Shown: positions 58,901 to 64,000 of the stretch, in pieces
Layout of the letters: each line of letters opens with the position of its first letter
Numbering within the stretch: the stretch's first letter is position 1
Source of the DNA: Stenogyne calaminthoides
Lineage: Eukaryota > Streptophyta > Magnoliopsida > Lamiales > Lamiaceae
Direction of reading: 5' to 3'
Length of the DNA stretch: 64,000 bases
Assembly: GCA_037126765.1 (NCBI GenBank)
Contig: JBBCBC010000007.1
Coordinates: 28,219,667-28,283,666 of the forward strand
The notes under the pieces: generated by a model
The model's input: only the letters and a program-made list of their open reading frames with translations
The model's database searches: none
Told to the model about the DNA's origin: nothing
Position numbers and translations under genes: made by a program

Positions 58901-61900
58901 TTGACTCGAGTGTCCGTTTTTCTATTATAACCATGTTTCAGAAACGTCTTGAAGTTCTCTACATGTCTCACAGCTTCGTCGTCCCTCTTAAACTGACCCA
59001 CTGGATAGTATTATAATATTTTTGTCTATCGCAACCCTCGTGTGATATTGTAATCATTTTTCCCAACGGATAATATGAGTGGGTAGTATAGGCATTTTTT
59101 TTCATAGATCACTGTAGTAGGGTTTTGCTTGTTCTTGTTGTAATTTTGATCGCAAGGATGAGCGATGTCGAATGGAGGATCATGAAAAAATGATTGGGGT
59201 TTTTGCCATTGGATGGGGAAAACTATTTTGGCCATAACTTTTGACTCTGGTGTCCGTTTTCCTATTATAACCATGTTTCAGAAATGTCTTGAAGTCCTCT
59301 ACATGTCTCACAGCTTCGCCGTCCCTCTACAACTGACCAACCGGATAGTATTATAATATTTATCTCTATCGCAACCCTCGTGTGATATTGTAATCGTTTT
59401 TCCCAACGAATAATATGAGTGTGCAGTATAGGCATTTTTTTTCATAGATCACTGTAGTAGGGTTTTGCTTGTTCTTGTTGTAATTTTGATCGCAAGGATG
59501 AGCGATGTCGGATGGAGGATCAGGAAAAAATAATTGGGGTTTTTGCCATTGGATGGTGAAAACTGTTTTGGCCATAACTTTTGACTCGGGTGTCCGTTTT
59601 CCTATTATAACCTTGTTTCGGAAACGTTTTGAAGTCGTCTACATGTATCACACCTTTGTTGTCCTTCTAAAACTGACAAACCGAATAGTATTATAATATT
59701 TTTCTCTATCGCAACCCTCGTGTGATATTGTAATGTTTTTTCCCAACGGATAATATGAGTGGGTGGTATAGGCAAATTTTTTTCATATATCACTGTAGTA
59801 GGGTTTTGCTTGTTCTCTTTGTAATTTTGATCGCAAGGATGTGCGATTTCGGATGGAGGATCCGGAAAAACGATTGGGGTTTTTTTTTGTCATGTTTGGA
59901 TGGTGAAAACCATGCGGATTTTGGCCATAACTTTTGACTCGGGTGTCCGTTTTCCTATTATAACCTTGTTTCGGAAACGTATTGAAGTCGTCTACATGTC
60001 TCACACCTTCGCCGTCCCTCTAAAACTGACCTACCGGATAGTATTATAAAATTTTTCTCTATCGCAACCCTCTTGTGATATTGTAATTGTTTTTCCCAAC
60101 GGATAATATGAGTGGGTAGTATAGGCATTTTTTTTCATAGATCACTGTAGTAGGGTTTTGCTTGTACTTTTTGTAATTTTGATCGCAAGGATGAGCGATG
60201 TCGGATGGAGGATCTGGAAAAAATAATTGGGGTTTTTGCCATTGGATGGTGAAAACTGTTTTGGCCATAACTTTTGACTCGGGTGTCCGTTTTCCTATTA
60301 TAACCTTGTTTAGGAAAATTTTTGAAGTCGTCTACATGTCTCACACCTTCGTCGTCCCTCTAAAACTAACCAACCGGATATTATTATAATATTTTTCTCT
60401 ATCGCAACCCTCGTATGATATTTTAATCGTTTTTCCCAACGGATAGTATGAGTGGGTAGCATAGGCATTTTTTTTTCATAGATCACTGTAGTAGGGTTTT
60501 GCTTGTTCTTTTGGTAATTTTGATCGCAAGAATGAGCGATGTCGGATGGAGGATCTGGAAAAAACGATTGGGGGTTTTGCCATTTGATGGTGAAAACTGT
60601 TATGGCCATAACTTTTGACTCGAGTGTCCGTTATTCTATTATAACCATGTTTCAGAAACCTCTTGAAGTTCTCTACACATGTCTCGGCTTACCTTCGTCG
60701 TCCTCTTAAACTGACCCATTTGGATAGTATTATAATATTTTTCTCTATCGCAACCCTCGTGTGATATTGTAATCATTTTTCCCAACGGATAATATGAGTG
60801 GGTAGTATAGGCATTTTTTTTTCATAGATCACTGTAGTAGGGTTTTGCTTGTTCTTGTTGTAATTTTGATCGCAAGGATGAGCGATGTCGGATGGAGGAT
60901 CTTGAAAAAATGATTGGGGTTTTTGCCATTGGATGGGGAAAACTATTTTGGCCATAACTTTTGACTCTGGTGTCCGTTTTCCTATTATAACAATGTTTCA
61001 GAAATGTCTTGAAGTCCTCTACATGTCTCACAGGTTCGCCGTCCCTCTACAACTGACCAACCGGATAGTATTATAATATTTATCTCTATCGCAACCCTCG
61101 TGTGATATTGTAATCGTTTTTCCCAACGAATAATATGAGTGTGCAGTATAGGCATTTTTTCATAGATCACTGTAGTAGGGTTTTGCTTGTTCTTGTTGTA
61201 ATTATGATCGCAAGGATGAGCGATGTCGGATGGAGGATCAGGAAAAAATAATTTGGGTTTTTTGCCATTGGATGGTGAAAACTGTTTTGGCCATAACTTT
61301 TGACTCGGGTGTCCGTTTTCCTATTATAACCTTGTTTCGGAAACGTTTTGAAGTCGTCTACATGTCTAAAACCTTCGCCGTCCCTCTAAAACTGACCAAC
61401 CAGATAGTATTATAATATTTTTCTCTATCGCAACCCTCGTGTGATATTGTAATCTTTTTTCCCAACGGATAATATGAGTGGGTAGTATAGGCAAATTTTT
61501 TCATATATCACTGTAGTAGGGTTTTGCTTGTTCTTTTTGTAATTTTGATCGCAAGGATGAGCGATGTCGGATGGAGGATCTGGAAAAAACGATTGGGGGT
61601 TTTGTCATTGGATGGTGAAAACTATTATGGCCATAACTTTTGACTTGAGTGTCTGTTTTTCTATTATAATCATGTTTCAGAAACGTCTTGAAGTCCTCTA
61701 CATGACTCACAGCTTCGCCGTCCCTCATAAACTGACCCACCGGATAGTATTATAATATTTTTCTCTATCGCAACCCTCGTGTGATATTGTAATCGTTTTT
61801 CCCAACGGATAATATGAGTGGGTAGTATAGGCATTTTTTTTCATAGATCACTGTAGTAGGGTTTTGCTTGTTCTTGCTGTAATTTTGATCGCAAGGATAA

Positions 61901-64000
61901 GCGATGTCGGATGGAGGATCTGGAAAAAATAATTGGGGTTTTTGCCATTGGATGGTGAAAACTGTTTTGGCCATAACGTTTTACTCGGGTGTCCGTTTTC
62001 CTATTATAACCTTGTTTCGGAAACGTTTTGAAGTCGTCTACATGTCTAAAACCTTCGCCGTCCCTCTAAAACTGACCAACCAGATAGTATTATAATATTT
62101 TTCTCTATCGCAACCCTCGTATGATATTGTAATAGTTTTTCCCAACGGATAATATGAGTGGGCAGTATAGGCATTTTTTTTTCATAGATCACTGTAGTAG
62201 GGTTTTGCTTGTTCTTGTTGTAAATTTGATTGCAAGGATGAGCGATGTCGGATGGAGGATCAGGTAAAAATAATTGGGGTTTTTGCCATTGGATGGTGAA
62301 AACTGTTTCGGCCATAACTTTTGACTCGGGTGTCCGTTTTCCTATTATAACCTTGTTTCGGAAATGTATTGAAGTCGTCTACATGTCTCACACCTTCGCC
62401 GTCCCTCTAAAACTGACCTACCGGATAGTATTATAAAATTTTTCTCTATCGCAACCCTCGTGTGATATTGTAATTGTTTTTCCCAACGGATAATATGAGT
62501 TGGTAGTATAGGCATTTTTTTTCATAGATCACTGTAGTAGGGTTTTGCTTGTTCTTTTTGTAATTTTGATCGCAAGGATGAGCGATGTTGGATGGAGGAT
62601 CTGGAAAAAACGATTGGGGGTTTTGCCATTGGATGGTGAAAACTGTTATGGCCATAACTTTTGACTCGAGTGTCCGTTTTTCTATTATAACCATCTTTCA
62701 GAAACGTCTTGAAGTCCTCTACATGTCTCACAGCTTCGCCGTCCCTCTTTAACTTACCCACCAGATAATATTATAATATTTTTCTCTATCGCAACCTTCG
62801 TGTGATATTGTATTCGTTTTTCCCAATGGATAATATGAGTGGGTAGTATAGGCATTTTTTTTCATAGATAACTGTAGTAGGGTTTTGCTTGTTCTTGTTG
62901 TAATTTTGATCGCAAGGTTGAGCGATGTCGGATGGAGGATCTAGAAAAAAGTTATTGGGGTTTTTGCCATTGGATGGGGAAAACCGTTTTGGCCATAACT
63001 TTTGACTCGGGTATCCGTTTTCCTATTATAACCATGTTTCAGAAACGTCTTGAAGTCCTCTACATGTCTCACAGCTTTGCCGTCCCTCTAAAACTGAACA
63101 ACCGGATAGTATTATAATATCTATCTCTATCGCAACCCTCGTGTGATATTGTAATCGTTTTTCCCAACGGGTAATATGAGTGGATAGTATAGGCATTTTT
63201 TTTTCATAGATCACTGTAGTAGGGTTTTGCTTGTTCTTGTTGTAATTTTGATCGCATGGATGAGCGATGTCGGATGGAGGATCTGGAAAAAATAATTGGG
63301 GTTTTTGCCATTTGATGGTGAAACCTGTTTTGGCCATAACTTTTTACTCGGGTGTCCCTTTTCCTATTATAACCTTGTTTCGGAAACGTTTTGAAGTCGT
63401 CTACATGTCTAACACCTTCGTCGTCCCTCTAAAACTGACCAACCGGATAGTATTATAATATTTTTCTCTATCGCAACCCTCGTGTGATATTGTAATAGTT
63501 TTTCCCAACGGATAATATGAGTGGGTAGTATAGGCATTTTTTTTTTTCATAGATCACTGTATTAGGGTTTTGCTTGTTCTTTTTGTAATTTTGATCGCAA
63601 GGATGAGCGATGTCGGATGGAGGATCTAGAAAAAACGATTAGGGTTTTGCCATTGGATGGTGAAAACTGTTATGGCCATAACTTTTGACTCGAGTGTCCG
63701 TTTTTCTATTATAATCATGTTTCAGAAACGTCTTGAAGTCCTCGACATGTCTTACAGCTTCGCTGTCCCTCTTAAACTGACCCACCGGATAGTATTATAA
63801 TATTTTTCTCTATCGCAACCCTCGTGAGATATTGTAATCGTTTTTCCCAACGGATAATATGAGTGGGTAGTATAGGTATTTTTTTTCATAGATCACTGTA
63901 GTAGGGTTTTGCTTGTTCTTGTTGTAATTTTGATCGCAAGGATGAGCGATGTCAGGTGGAGGATCTAGAAAAAATGATTGGGGTTTTTGCCAGTGGATGG
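55959..64000 (+). repeat. 340-bp satellite array, block XIII (mixed class A and B, 5-6-monomer period)
   Basis: About 23.6 monomers running to the window end. The marker gttttgtcattgg/ctacatgactcac recurs at about 56.13, 57.84 and 61.60 kb (a related degraded form lies near 59.88 kb). ggatcatgaaaaaatg recurs at 57.13 and 59.17 kb, with a cttgaaaaaatg form at 60.90 kb. This gives a higher-order unit of five to six monomers (about 1.7-2.05 kb). The end (62.5-63.5 kb) matches 19.7-20.6 kb and 51.2-52.1 kb. No gene was found. Confidence 0.94.

Noticed and set aside
1..64000. CRISPR-like array of regular repeats
   Set aside because: The whole 340-bp unit is repeated with no unique spacers. There are no cas genes, and the context is eukaryotic.
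1..64000. tRNA, rRNA or snRNA genes
   Set aside because: I saw no tRNA-like A and B box pair with cloverleaf, no rDNA words and no snRNA-like sequence outside the repeat. The only tRNA-related signal is the 12-base PBS of the retroelement.

Overview
This 64 kb window looks like plant nuclear heterochromatin and holds no protein-coding gene that I can support. It is almost entirely one AT-rich tandem satellite DNA with a monomer of about 340-341 bp. Roughly 180 head-to-tail monomers fill 1-2439, 2940-24701 and about 27164-64000, all in the same orientation. Anchor words such as gcaaccctcgtgtgatattg, gcgatgtcggatggaggat and ggccataacttttgactcgg recur every ~340 bp. Many 60-110 residue reading frames occur on both strands, but they are by-products of the repeat. 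The monomer length is not a multiple of 3, and frames overlap antisense to one another and break wherever a T-run changes length.

Layout. Block 1-2439 is a distinct subfamily marked by ggcgattggggttttggcc. A 500-N gap (2440-2939) follows. The rest is a mosaic of two main monomer classes. Class A reads catgtttcagaaacgtctt then gaagtcc. Class B reads cttgtttcggaaacgtttt then gaagtcg. Class A alone fills about 2.9-10.4, 12.5-17.2 and 27.2-40.7 kb. Mixed A/B blocks lie at about 10.5-12.5, 17.2-20.6, 40.7-46.5, 49.4-52.2 and 56.0-64.0 kb. Two related blocks with special variants (gacctgg, tttttgatataac, gattgggctttttgcc) lie at 20.6-24.7 kb and 46.5-56.0 kb. Higher-order repeats of 2, 3, 4 and 5-6 monomers are visible, as are several kilobase-scale duplications inside the array. 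This is the pattern expected from unequal exchange.

One interruption is present. Positions 24702-27163 hold a non-autonomous, truncated Ty1-copia-type LTR retrotransposon remnant on the minus strand. It has a ~1.29 kb LTR (24702-25988), a primer-binding site complementary to initiator tRNA-Met (27068-27079) and only the last 82 bp of the other LTR (27082-27163). It has no gag or pol. The strangest signal in the window lies inside this element. Short satellite words occur there in correct order and nearly correct spacing (best at 26395-26790), separated by unrelated sequence. This suggests either an assembly or polishing chimera, or real sequence exchange between satellite and element.

Organism. 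A flowering plant is the best inference, from a ~340 bp (2 x 170) satellite, the tRNA-iMet PBS typical of plant copia elements and a plant-like TATA box. I cannot name the species. Centromeric or pericentromeric location is plausible but not shown by the sequence. Several patches carry clustered indels and recurrent odd words and may be poorly polished consensus, so fine-scale variation there should be treated with caution.
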